From an uncultured Pseudomonadota bacterium (GTDB lineage: Bacteria; Pseudomonadota; Alphaproteobacteria; RF32; CAG-239), in the NCBI GenBank assembly GCA_902795745.1, contig CADBMG010000057.1:1-35513 (forward strand): 35,513 bases of DNA. Direction: 5' to 3'. Each line of letters opens with the position of its first letter. Position 1 is the stretch's first letter. Made by a program: the position numbers and the translations under genes. Below are positions 6,356-13,812 of this stretch, piece by piece. The notes beneath the pieces are model-generated. The model saw only the letters and a program-made list of their open reading frames with translations. It was not told the origin of the DNA and searched no databases.

Positions 6356-8095
6356 ATGTCTTACGATTTGATGTTTCAAAAAGCAGTTGAATTGCAACAA
6401 AACGGAGCCTTAAATGAAGCTGAAAAAATATATCGGCAGATTTTGGAGGTTTCACCGCAAAATGTAAATGTGTGGAATATGCTGGGTTTGATTGCACAAA
6501 CAAAAGGTTTGCACGATGGAGCCATTGACTGCTTTTATCAGGCAATTAAAGGTGCGCCGAATCACTTTCCGCTTTATTTTAACTTGGCAGTTTCTTATAG
6601 TGCGCTGGGTAAATATGCTGAAGCAATTGAGGCTTATAAAAAGGTTTTGCTGCTGCAACCTGACTTGGTCGAAGCTCACTATGGTTTAGGAAAAATCTAT
6701 TGGCAAACAGGTGAAAATGATAAGGCAATTGATGAGTTTAGTATGGCAAAACAATATTTGCCGGCGCAAATTGATTTAGCTGAATTGCGAGAAGATATAG
6801 AATCCTTGCAAAAATACGCTTTATCTGAAAATCCGACAGCACTGTTCTATTTGGGACGCAGATCTTTTGATAAAGGAAATTATGAAACAGCGGAAAATTA
6901 TTTAACAAAAGCGGATATACTGGCAGAATCCGCTGAAATTAAGGAACTGTTAGCTCAAACCAAAGATAAATTAGGTAAAAAAGGTGAGGCGTTAAAAATA
7001 TATTATCAGGCATTAACTTTGGATAATAATGATGCCGTTTTAACCAGAATTGCAGATTTAGAGGCAGACAATGATAACAAAAAAACGGCGGAAAAACTTT
7101 ATAAAAAGGCCTTAGAACATAATCCGCAAAATCTGGCGGCTCATACTAATTTGGCAAACTTATTATTTCGACAAAATCGTGTGGCAGAGGCGTTGGAGGA
7201 ATATCGCCAAGCGATTATTATTGCACCGGAAAAGCCGGAACTAACCTATAACTTGGGTGTTGTTTTAAAATCAACCGGCGATTATGAGCAGGCATTGACT
7301 TTGATGTTTCAGGCTTATTATGATTCTCCCGAATATGATGATTGGGCGTTGGGCATTGCCGAGACTTTGACTTTATTGGCAGAAAAAGAATCTCAAAAAG
7401 CACAGGTTATTTCTAAAAATTGGCTTGATAAAATGCCTCAAAACACGGTGGCTCGGCATATTAACGCGGTTTTAAATAACAGGTTAAGCGATTGTGAAAA
7501 AGAATATAATCGATTGTTGTTTGATTATTTTGCTGCCGATTATGAAAAAACACTTAGCAACATTAAATATTCTGCAGTTAATAAAATTGCTGATTTAGAT
7601 GCAGATTTCCGTGGTAAAATATTGGATTTAGGTTGCGGTAGCGGGTTGGTCGGTCAACGACTGAAATCGCCACAGAATTCTTTTACAGGTGTAGATATTT
7701 CTGCTCGGATGATAGCATTAGCACGGCAAAAAAATGTTTATGAGGAATTTTATGAAGGTGATATAGTTGAATATTTATCACGGCATAAAAATAATTTATC
7801 GCCGATAATTATCGCCGCTGACGTATTTTGTTATTTTGCGGATTTATGTTCGATTTTTGAACTTTGCTATCCGTCAAAACTTATTTTTTCAGTTGAGAGC
7901 GATACAAAGACAAAAGATTATAAAATTTATGCAACAGGTCGAGTAAAGCATAATCCGCGATGGATTAAAGAAAAATTGAAAAAGGTCGGATATAAAAATA
8001 TTTATACCGAAAATCTGGTTTTGCGCCAAGAAAACGGTGTAGATGTAGACGGGGTTTTATTTGTTGCCGACGTTCAAGTACCTAAAAATTCATAA
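6356..8095 (+). CDS. TPR repeat protein with C-terminal SAM methyltransferase
   Basis: The product has 579 aa. The ATG at 6356 follows AGAGG by 5 nt; the ATG five codons earlier has no site. Roughly eight to ten tetratricopeptide repeats fill residues 1-380 (AEKIYRQILEVSPQNVNVWN, AIEAYKKVLLLQPDLVEAHY, ALEEYRQAIIIAPEKPELTY and others). A class I methyltransferase fold follows, with motif I ILDLGCGSGLVG at about residues 422-433 and an acidic loop (TGVDIS) for SAM ribose. TPRs probably bind a protein partner or the substrate; the methyl acceptor is unknown. No signal peptide is seen, so it should be cytoplasmic. The fusion type is known in alphaproteobacteria, and substrates are generally uncharacterised. 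It lies after a 270-bp gap in which I see no gene. Confidence 0.92.
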   Translation: MSYDLMFQKAVELQQNGALNEAEKIYRQILEVSPQNVNVWNMLGLIAQTKGLHDGAIDCFYQAIKGAPNHFPLYFNLAVSYSALGKYAEAIEAYKKVLLLQPDLVEAHYGLGKIYWQTGENDKAIDEFSMAKQYLPAQIDLAELREDIESLQKYALSENPTALFYLGRRSFDKGNYETAENYLTKADILAESAEIKELLAQTKDKLGKKGEALKIYYQALTLDNNDAVLTRIADLEADNDNKKTAEKLYKKALEHNPQNLAAHTNLANLLFRQNRVAEALEEYRQAIIIAPEKPELTYNLGVVLKSTGDYEQALTLMFQAYYDSPEYDDWALGIAETLTLLAEKESQKAQVISKNWLDKMPQNTVARHINAVLNNRLSDCEKEYNRLLFDYFAADYEKTLSNIKYSAVNKIADLDADFRGKILDLGCGSGLVGQRLKSPQNSFTGVDISARMIALARQKNVYEEFYEGDIVEYLSRHKNNLSPIIIAADVFCYFADLCSIFELCYPSKLIFSVESDTKTKDYKIYATGRVKHNPRWIKEKLKKVGYKNIYTENLVLRQENGVDVDGVLFVADVQVPKNS

Positions 8096-8170
8096 TCGGA
8101 AAAAAATACTTGCTTTTAAATACAAAATGATTAAAGTGTGAGTCAGTTCAATTTTATTAGGAGATAAAAC

Positions 8171-8410
8171 ATGCCTTCTGTTATTAATGATACTTGTATT
8201 AAATGCGGTTCGTGCGCAGCAATTTGTCCGGTTAGCGCAATGCATTTGTGCGACAGCCAAATGGTTATTGATCCGGATACTTGCATTGATTGTGGTGCTT
8301 GTATTGCCGAATGTCCGGTTAGTGCTATTGCTAATGATGCCGATGCAGATCCGGCGGCAATTAAGTTTAACGCCGAACAGTCAAAAATTTGTCCGAACGC
8401 AAACGACTAG
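8171..8410 (+). CDS. 2[4Fe-4S] ferredoxin
   Basis: The product has 79 aa and a strong AGGAG site 7 nt before the ATG. Two complete clusters of CxxCxxCxxxCP are visible: C9-C12-C15-C19 and C38-C41-C44-C48, the classic bacterial-type arrangement for two low-potential 4Fe-4S clusters. It is an electron carrier in the cytoplasm. The C-terminal 25 residues are acidic with an extra Cys near the end (KICPNAND). There is no oxidoreductase next door, so its partner (for example a pyruvate:ferredoxin oxidoreductase) must be elsewhere. Presence of such a ferredoxin suits an anaerobic or microaerophilic lifestyle; that last point is inference. Confidence 0.96.
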   Translation: MPSVINDTCIKCGSCAAICPVSAMHLCDSQMVIDPDTCIDCGACIAECPVSAIANDADADPAAIKFNAEQSKICPNAND

Positions 8411-8430
8411 AAAATATCAATCGTGGATAG

Positions 8431-8457
8431 CTCAGGTCTTGCGGCCTGAGTTTTTTT
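8431..8457 (+). terminator. Rho-independent terminator after ferredoxin
   Basis: CTCAGG (8431-8436), an 8-nt loop, CCTGAG (8445-8450), then seven T. It is a textbook terminator placed 20 nt after the ferredoxin stop. The next gene starts 15 nt later, so it needs its own promoter or read-through. Confidence 0.92.
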
Positions 8458-8472
8458 ATATGTGAGGTATTA

Positions 8473-9234
8473 ATGCCGATAGAATACAGCAATGACTATT
8501 TGTTGGATAAACAAGTTAAAATATTGCAACCGATAAACGGGTATCGAGCATCAAGTGATGCGGTGCTTTTATCGGCAATGGTGTGCTCTTGTGAGCATAA
8601 AGTGCGTATTTTAGATGTCGGTTCGGGTACGGGGGCAATTTCGCTTTGTTTGGCGCAACGATTGCAGAATAATACTGTTGATATATGCGGCATTGAGTTG
8701 CAACCCGAGCTTGTGGAGCTCTCGCAAATGAGTGCCAAAGCCAACAATTTTTCATTTTTACATTATTATCAAGGCGATATTCGGCAAAAATTAAAGGATG
8801 AAGCATTGCGTGCATGTAGTTTTGATATTGTAGTAACAAATCCTCCTTATGCTCATAAAGATATGCCGTCACCAAATGACAGCAAAGCGGCCGCACATAA
8901 TTTGCAACAAATGGATTTGTCGGATTGGATGGCTTTTTGCTTGAAAATGGCAAAACCTTTTGGAAAAATATATGTAATAAACCGAGCCGAAGCTTTACCG
9001 AAAATATGCGTCTCTTTGAGCGGTAAAGCAGGGGGAATTACGGTGTTGCCCATATATTCAAAATCTGCACAATCGGCAAAACGGGTTATTGTGACGGCAC
9101 AGAAAGATTCTAAAGCTCCCTGCAAAATTTTACCTCCTTTTATGGTGCATGATAATGATGGAAAGTATACAGCGCAGGCACAACAAATACTGCGTCAAGG
9201 GACGGATTTTTCCGAAGTACTTGAAATGATTTAA
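8473..9234 (+). CDS. TrmN6-like N6-adenine methyltransferase (COG4123 type)
   Basis: The product has 253 aa, with GAGG 7 nt before the ATG. The N-terminal GYRASSDAVLLSA (23-35) is the signature of the tRNA1(Val) adenine-37 N6-methylase family. It is followed by SAM motif I ILDVGSGTGAISL (46-58), an acidic ribose-binding Glu (GIELQPE) and the amino-methyltransferase motif NPPY (123-126, in VVTNPPYAH). The likely reaction is SAM-dependent methylation of an adenine N6 in tRNA. Length and motif order match the family. Protein or other RNA targets cannot be excluded. It is cytoplasmic and monocistronic by layout. Confidence 0.92.
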   Translation: MPIEYSNDYLLDKQVKILQPINGYRASSDAVLLSAMVCSCEHKVRILDVGSGTGAISLCLAQRLQNNTVDICGIELQPELVELSQMSAKANNFSFLHYYQGDIRQKLKDEALRACSFDIVVTNPPYAHKDMPSPNDSKAAAHNLQQMDLSDWMAFCLKMAKPFGKIYVINRAEALPKICVSLSGKAGGITVLPIYSKSAQSAKRVIVTAQKDSKAPCKILPPFMVHDNDGKYTAQAQQILRQGTDFSEVLEMI

Positions 9235-9286
9235 TTTTGTTTTTACTTTTTTGCGGCAGAATATAATTACAATAACGGAGAGATAG

Positions 9287-10279
9287 ATGATGAAAAAGTT
9301 TTGTTTTATCGTTTTGAGTTTGAGTTTTGTTGCCACTGCGGTACATTCGCGATTACCGGAATATGACGATGATGCGGAATTTGATTATTGTTTGCGCTTA
9401 TCAAACGATATAGATCAATGTGTACAAGAAGAAACACAACGAGTACTTAACAGCGTTAAGCAAAACTATCGTGATATATTGGGTAATCGCAAGTTGTTAG
9501 CGTGGAATGGTTCAATGGAGGCCAATACCTCTATGTTGCGTGATATGTATGAGGGTTGGACCGCATATCGCAATCGTTTATGTTCGCTTTCCGAAGCGGC
9601 AGCCGTTAACTTGGAAGCAATTATCACAACCAAATATTCTTGTACTTTGTATCATACTTTACATCATAATGCTCATTTGAATGGCATTTTAGAGTTACTC
9701 AATTATAAAGGGGCAAAGCATAATCAAGATTTTACATTGTTTAAAGTTTATGAGCATGACAAGGAATATATAAATTGTCGTCAACAAGAGAAAAAAACTA
9801 AAAATGAATGTGTGAATGCTGAATTAGAGCGTTCTACTCAAAAAGTCAAAAATTTATACAATACATTTTTGAAAGATGAAAATGTTGGTAATTGGAACAA
9901 TGGTCCGGATTTGAAAAATGGTAATTATCGTGATATGTTTGATAGCTGGATTGCTTATCGCAACAGGATTTGTAATTTGGCGGCGTGGGCTTATAGAAAT
10001 GCCGATATTGAACCGAAAGTAGATGTGAAGGAATGTATTTTGTTTTTAACTGACGAGCATGCGGAAGTATTAGGTAATATTCTGTTTGCGGCGCACAGTT
10101 CTTTGGATGTCGGATTTGAGGATGGTTCCGATTGGGAAACTGATGGCGGATTAGCTGAAGGTAAGACCGTAACGCCTCTCAAAAGGAGAATTGAAAATGA
10201 CACACCGCTGATTGACGAAACGAAATCGGCGGAAAAACCAACTGATACCGGCAGAAAAACACCGGCATGGGCAATGTAA
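9287..10279 (+). CDS. Exported protein with two LprI-like (DUF1311) domains
   Basis: The product has 330 aa. GGAG lies 6 nt before the ATG at 9287; the adjacent ATG at 9290 is equally possible. A TATAAT box stands at 9262-9267. A signal peptide (KKFCFIVLSLSFVATAVHS) is followed by two similar units. The first has C-x8-C, QNYRDIL and DMYEGWTAYRNRLC; the second has C-x10-C, KNLYNTFL and DMFDSWIAYRNRIC. The W-x-x-YR-(D/N)-x-x-C ending with paired cysteines is the pattern of the lysozyme-inhibitor LprI N-terminal family. A charged, low-complexity tail closes the protein. The expected location is the periplasm. Lysozyme inhibition is family-based inference; many DUF1311 proteins have no known activity. 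Confidence 0.82.
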   Translation: MMKKFCFIVLSLSFVATAVHSRLPEYDDDAEFDYCLRLSNDIDQCVQEETQRVLNSVKQNYRDILGNRKLLAWNGSMEANTSMLRDMYEGWTAYRNRLCSLSEAAAVNLEAIITTKYSCTLYHTLHHNAHLNGILELLNYKGAKHNQDFTLFKVYEHDKEYINCRQQEKKTKNECVNAELERSTQKVKNLYNTFLKDENVGNWNNGPDLKNGNYRDMFDSWIAYRNRICNLAAWAYRNADIEPKVDVKECILFLTDEHAEVLGNILFAAHSSLDVGFEDGSDWETDGGLAEGKTVTPLKRRIENDTPLIDETKSAEKPTDTGRKTPAWAM

Positions 10280-10339
10280 AAGGCAGCTTTACCGATTTGC
10301 CGAGACAAAGACTTATAAGCTCAAAACTCTACTTTACCG

Positions 10340-11242
10340 TTAATGTTTGATAAGTTCGCTTTTATCGAATGTATAGCTTTGTCCACAGAAATTGCAGGTT
10401 GCGGTAATTTTTCCGTTTTCCGCCAATGCTTCAATATCTTCGTGTTTCATCGCGCTTAATGTGGCAAACAGCTTATCCTTGCTGCAACGGCATTCAAAAT
10501 GATATTCGGTTTCTTTAATAACAGATACTTTATGCTCGTGGTATAAGCGATACAAAATATCTTCCAGCGGCAGATGCGAATCAAATATTTCTTCATCACG
10601 CAAACTGTCGGTCAAGATTTTATCTTCATTCCAAACTTCGGTTATATTTGTTTCATCCGTGGTTTTTTTGCCTCCGTTTGAAGGCATTTTTTGAATCAGT
10701 ATGCCGGCGGCCGACCAATTTCCATTGCTTTTTTGCTGCACAAACAATCGTAAATGGGTATCTATTTGTTCTGATTGCTTGAAATAGCGTTCGGCACATT
10801 CTGCCAAATTTTTACCTTGTAAATCGACAATTCCTTGATATAAATCGGTATTTTTACCTTGATCTACCGTAAAAATCAAACTGCCTCGTCCCAACCAATG
10901 CGGAGTTGCTTCCAATTCTCCTTCGGTTTTGCGCAATTCCTGCGCTTTGAGCATTTTTTGCTCATCAAACTTAGCGGCGGTACGTACTGCACCTTTGGAG
11001 GTTACATCTGTTACCAACACCGAAATCGGTCCATCACCTTGCATTTGTAATGTAAAATATCCATCGTATTTCATCAAATCTGCCAACATAACACCCAGTG
11101 CCGTAGTTTCAGCAATAGCTGCGGCAACATTTTCTGGATATTGGCGCGGAGCAAAAATATCGGCAATAACATTATCAAGTCTCACGATGCGACCACGGAA
11201 AGAATTGTCATCCAAACTGAAAGAAATACACTTATCGTTCAT
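10340..11242 (-). CDS. hslO: Hsp33 redox-regulated chaperone
   Basis: The product has 300 aa, as usual for Hsp33. The zinc/redox switch is complete: C251-x-C253 (ECRCSKDKL) and C283-x-x-C286 (CNFCGQSY). These cysteines release zinc and form disulfides under oxidative stress, turning the protein into an ATP-independent holdase in the cytoplasm. The N-terminal substrate-binding domain (GRIVRLDNVIADI, then LGVMLADLMKYDGYFTLQMQGDGPI) is well conserved. GAGG lies about 10 nt before the ATG. It is divergent from recX across a 71-bp region that must hold both promoters. Confidence 0.97.
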   Translation of the reverse strand: MNDKCISFSLDDNSFRGRIVRLDNVIADIFAPRQYPENVAAAIAETTALGVMLADLMKYDGYFTLQMQGDGPISVLVTDVTSKGAVRTAAKFDEQKMLKAQELRKTEGELEATPHWLGRGSLIFTVDQGKNTDLYQGIVDLQGKNLAECAERYFKQSEQIDTHLRLFVQQKSNGNWSAAGILIQKMPSNGGKKTTDETNITEVWNEDKILTDSLRDEEIFDSHLPLEDILYRLYHEHKVSVIKETEYHFECRCSKDKLFATLSAMKHEDIEALAENGKITATCNFCGQSYTFDKSELIKH

Positions 11243-11313
11243 CTTTTAATAACCTCTTTTGTTCTAAACTTTACACATGTTGCTAACTTAATTTATTTAA
11301 GGAGATTTTTCAA

Positions 11314-11886
11314 GTGTTTGATGAAGATAATCTGTCAGATACATCACAAAAAAGTTCTTATAAGCGCAAGCCGCAGAAAAAAATTACACTGCAGCGGCTG
11401 AAAAATATCGCGTTATATTATCTTAAACGCTACGAATCTTCGGTTGAAAATCTGCGCGGCGTTTTGATGAGACGAGTTGACGCTTACTCTCGCGAAAATC
11501 CGCAGTGGAATAAAGCAGAGGCTTATCAATGGATTGAAGAGATTTTAGAAAATTTTGAGCGATTACATTACTTAGATGACAATCGGTTTACTCAAATAAA
11601 AGTTCGCAGTTATTTGAATGCCGGAAAACCGGCTCGCTACATTCAAGAAAAATTGCGACAAAAAGGAATAGATGCTGCCGCAATAGAGGCTGTTTTGCAA
11701 GAACAGGATTATAATCCCTTACAAATGGCTTTGAAGTTGGCTAAGCGTAAGAAAATAGGGCCATATCGCGAACAAAATTTACGTCGCGAGTATTGGCAAA
11801 AAGATATGGGAACGCTGATTCGTGCCGGATTTGATTATGATGTGGTGTGTCAAGTTTTGAATATGGATAAGGCAGAAGAGAAATAG
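11314..11886 (+). CDS. recX: RecX regulatory protein
   Basis: The product has 190 aa from a GTG start at 11314, chosen because AAGGAG lies 9 nt upstream and no better ATG exists. The three-helix repeat modules of RecX are visible: ALYYLKRYESSVENLRGVLMRRV, then YLDDNRFTQIKVRSYLNAGKPARYIQEKLRQKGI (the conserved DD-x-x-(F/Y)A-like segment) and a C-terminal Arg/Lys-rich module. RecX binds RecA filaments and limits recombinase activity. recA is not adjacent. It is a stand-alone gene, divergent from hslO. Confidence 0.93.
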   Translation: MFDEDNLSDTSQKSSYKRKPQKKITLQRLKNIALYYLKRYESSVENLRGVLMRRVDAYSRENPQWNKAEAYQWIEEILENFERLHYLDDNRFTQIKVRSYLNAGKPARYIQEKLRQKGIDAAAIEAVLQEQDYNPLQMALKLAKRKKIGPYREQNLRREYWQKDMGTLIRAGFDYDVVCQVLNMDKAEEK

Positions 11887-11929
11887 TTTTAAACAGACTT
11901 GTGTCTTAGCGCGATAACATTTATGATAC

Positions 11930-11958
11930 TTGACTTTAAAAGATTTTTTATTTAATCT
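11930..11958 (+). promoter_or_regulatory. Sigma-70-like promoter of the 114-aa orphan gene
   Basis: -35 TTGACT (11930-11935), 17-bp spacer, -10 TAATCT (11953-11958). It gives a leader of about 46 nt. The same -35 hexamer is used by the poly-G promoter at 12426. Confidence 0.55.
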
Positions 11959-12010
11959 CTGCCTCAGAAAATCTATAATTATAAAACATTAAACTTAATA
12001 TTATTAGAGT

Positions 12011-12355
12011 ATGGAAAAAACAAAACTTTTCAACTTGGCGGGAAAACCGGTAGAGTATGAAAGCTGGAAATTTGATGAAGCGGAAGTTCTTAAAGCCGCA
12101 GAGAAATTTTTCGGGTTTGCGGTAACGGCTTATCCCTGCTTTTTATCAAAAGACAGTGTTTGGAGAGAGTACGAATTAGGATGGACATTTGACCAGCCCG
12201 ATAACCCGAAAGGGAAAAGGTTTATGGTCGGTTTTCTGGGTTTTGATACGGGATTTAAAAAGTATGGTTTTTCCAAATCCGTTCGACCTTGCAACGGCTT
12301 AACCTTTATGGGATGTACCATTGCTCTTGAAAAAGGAAAAATTGTTTTAAAGTAA
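12011..12355 (+). CDS. 114-aa protein of unknown function
   Basis: No signal peptide or membrane segment is seen. The C-terminal half has a regular pattern of aromatic and glycine residues (GKRFMVGFLGFDTGFKKYGFSKSVRPCNGLTFMGC) that looks like a small beta-rich domain. The ribosome site is poor (TTAGAG close to the ATG), but a good promoter at 11930 and a good terminator at 12362 frame the gene as a one-gene unit. I do not recognise the family and infer no function. It opens the accessory-looking stretch 12.0-14.3 kb, in which no gene resembles a known family. Confidence 0.75.
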   Translation: MEKTKLFNLAGKPVEYESWKFDEAEVLKAAEKFFGFAVTAYPCFLSKDSVWREYELGWTFDQPDNPKGKRFMVGFLGFDTGFKKYGFSKSVRPCNGLTFMGCTIALEKGKIVLK

Positions 12356-12361
12356 CCTTGT

Positions 12362-12393
12362 CCCCCGCCGCTTAACCGCCGCGAGGGATTTTT
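12362..12393 (+). terminator. Rho-independent terminator
   Basis: CCCCCGCCGC (12362-12371) pairs with GCCGCGAGGG (12378-12387) at eight of ten positions around a 6-nt loop, then ATTTTT. It closes the 114-aa gene and insulates the next promoter, 33 bp on. Confidence 0.8.
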
Positions 12394-12425
12394 GTTGTCA
12401 TGAAATTTTTTTTGTAAAAAAATAC

Positions 12426-12455
12426 TTGACTTTTGTCTATGGGGGGGGGTAAACT
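12426..12455 (+). promoter_or_regulatory. Promoter with nine-G tract in its spacer (putative phase-variable)
   Basis: -35 TTGACT (12426-12431) and -10 TAAACT (12450-12455) are separated by 18 bp, of which the last nine (12441-12449) are an unbroken run of G. Such runs change length by slipped-strand mispairing. At G9 the spacer is 18 bp, and loss of one G gives the optimal 17. The tract is the longest G or C homopolymer I noticed in the window and sits in AT-rich DNA, so its placement is striking. It would switch the gene at 12539 and the coupled small gene at 13423. Confidence 0.65.
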
Positions 12456-12507
12456 CTGAGCATAAAATCAAATTATAATGTTTTTTATTATTTTTATTAT
12501 TAAGAAC

Positions 12508-12525
12508 CTCACGACAAGGCGTGAG
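12508..12525 (+). promoter_or_regulatory. Leader hairpin before the 295-aa gene
   Basis: CTCACG (12508-12513) pairs with CGTGAG (12520-12525) around the loop ACAAGG, which holds the only ribosome-site-like AAGG near the early start codons. A ten-codon frame (12529-12561, ATG TTT GCT ... TGA) begins just after it and overlaps the ATG at 12539. Translational control is possible, but this is inference. Confidence 0.4.
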
Positions 12526-12538
12526 TAAATGTTTGCTT

Positions 12539-13426
12539 ATGAATATAAAAGGACAGCTTGATTCGGTGAGCCTCAAACAGTTTGGAGTTCCCGAAAATTT
12601 TGAGCATTTGTTTGACGATGTTTATCAGGGGGAAGACGGTGGTATTTACATTGCTCAGGCAAATATAGTCTCTGTTCCGTCGATGCATCTGCTCTCGAAA
12701 GGTGGCAAAGCCTACCCCATTCGCAATGCGCCGGAAATTACTGCAGAGATAGTCGAATTGCACAAGCAACTCTACACTCCGACACAAGCCGGCGAAAGAC
12801 TGAAAATTGCTGTGGGTGCCGCTTATCACCAAAATGAGAATGCTCGTTTCAAATTTCTCATTGAAAAGCAGTATCACCTTGCCATACCGGGAATTGTACC
12901 TGACGATTATTCGTTTGAGAAAGCTTACGAATATTTGGTGTTTGCTCCAAACTTCAACACCGTTTGCTCCGATGCGATTTCTGTTGAGAAAGGCGGTGCT
13001 TCCATCAAGGCCTTGTTTGCTAGCGGCCGTCTGTTGGTTGCAAGTAAAGATTGTTACGAGGCTATCGACTTTGTACCGATTTTCGAAACCACTGACGGTA
13101 AGACTATCTTCTGGGTCGGAGGCAAAGAACTTGCTCTGGCTTCTATAGTTTTCAACCGGCTGTGTTTCAGCCATTTGGGAACTTTCAAGAAGTTCACGCA
13201 AACAGCTGTAAACAATCTCATTGAAGTGAGGAATAAAGATCATTTTAACTTGTATCATCTGGGATCAACCATTGAATTTGTGGCGTGCGCGCCCTTTGAA
13301 TACGGGTTTGAAATTGATGTTGCTACCGGCAAGGTGGTTTGTTACTCTGCATATAGCTGTGACGGAATGAATGAATTCAGCAGAACCTTCCTCTTTGAAG
13401 GCGGAGAATATAAAATGAGCCTATGA
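12539..13426 (+). CDS. 295-aa protein of unknown function behind the poly-G promoter
   Basis: The start is uncertain: GTG 12521, ATG 12539 and GTG 12566 are all in frame, and none has a strong ribosome site. I chose the ATG. There is no signal peptide or membrane segment, so the protein should be cytoplasmic. The sequence is a full-length globular protein (EHLFDDVYQGEDGGIYIAQ near the start, FEYGFEIDVATGKVVCYSAY near the end), but I recognise no family or catalytic motif. Base composition is richer than in the neighbours (31 of 60 bases are G or C at 12961-13020), with more TTC/CTC codons. This suits recent acquisition. The last codons overlap a 42-aa gene (ATGA). The pair may form a functional unit. 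Confidence 0.8.
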   Translation: MNIKGQLDSVSLKQFGVPENFEHLFDDVYQGEDGGIYIAQANIVSVPSMHLLSKGGKAYPIRNAPEITAEIVELHKQLYTPTQAGERLKIAVGAAYHQNENARFKFLIEKQYHLAIPGIVPDDYSFEKAYEYLVFAPNFNTVCSDAISVEKGGASIKALFASGRLLVASKDCYEAIDFVPIFETTDGKTIFWVGGKELALASIVFNRLCFSHLGTFKKFTQTAVNNLIEVRNKDHFNLYHLGSTIEFVACAPFEYGFEIDVATGKVVCYSAYSCDGMNEFSRTFLFEGGEYKMSL

Positions 13427-13551
13427 GTAATGAAATTACCATCAAGCAAATGTGCAATAATCTGGATACATTGAGCGATTGTGGTTACGCGCTTTTGACT
13501 GAAAAGTCCAATGTTGTCAGAGCTGACAATTATTTGAAGTTATACTTCTAA
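13423..13551 (+). CDS. 42-aa small protein coupled to the 295-aa gene
   Basis: The ATG at 13423 overlaps the stop of the preceding gene by 4 nt (ATGA), so it can be translated by re-initiation; GGCGGAG lies about 20 nt upstream. The product begins MSNEITIKQMCNNLDTLSDC and ends with NYLKLYF. It is soluble and mixed-charge with two Cys, and has no known motif. A terminator starts 27 nt after its stop. That closes a two-gene unit and supports the ORF as real rather than chance. Its function is unknown; a partner or modulator of the larger protein is a reasonable guess. Confidence 0.6.
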   Translation: MSNEITIKQMCNNLDTLSDCGYALLTEKSNVVRADNYLKLYF

Positions 13552-13577
13552 TCTACGGCTTTATCAGCATTTATGCT

Positions 13578-13611
13578 CCCCTTACAGCCTAACCGCTGTA
13601 GGGGATTTTTT
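13578..13611 (+). terminator. Rho-independent terminator
   Basis: CCCC-t-TACAGC (13578-13588) pairs with GCTGTAGGGG (13595-13604) with one bulged T and a 6-nt loop, then A and six T. It closes the unit 12539-13551. The 200 bp between it and the next gene hold no gene I can support. Confidence 0.88.
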
Positions 13612-13812
13612 GTTGCTATAAATAAAAATAATTGAAATTTAAGGGATTCAATGTTATAGCTGGCTAAAATAAATCAAAAGAGCAATTTTAACATGGAAAA
13701 GAACGTAAAATATCTGCATTGGCACAGTTTTTGGGATAGTTTCATTTTATTTTATATTTATTAATTTGAGGACCCGGTCAAAATAAGCCTCGTTAAATAT
13801 TCCGGTTGTAGT

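Noticed and set aside
12509..13258. A 249-codon minus-strand frame opposite the 295-aa orphan gene
   Set aside because: It has no ribosome site, no promoter and a Cys/Phe-rich composition typical of an antisense shadow. The plus strand has the promoter, the coupled gene and the terminator.
13693..13764. A 23-codon plus-strand frame (MEKNVKYLHWHSFWDSF...) between the 13578 terminator and the two-TM gene
   Set aside because: The ribosome site is poor and no other supporting signal was found; probably chance.
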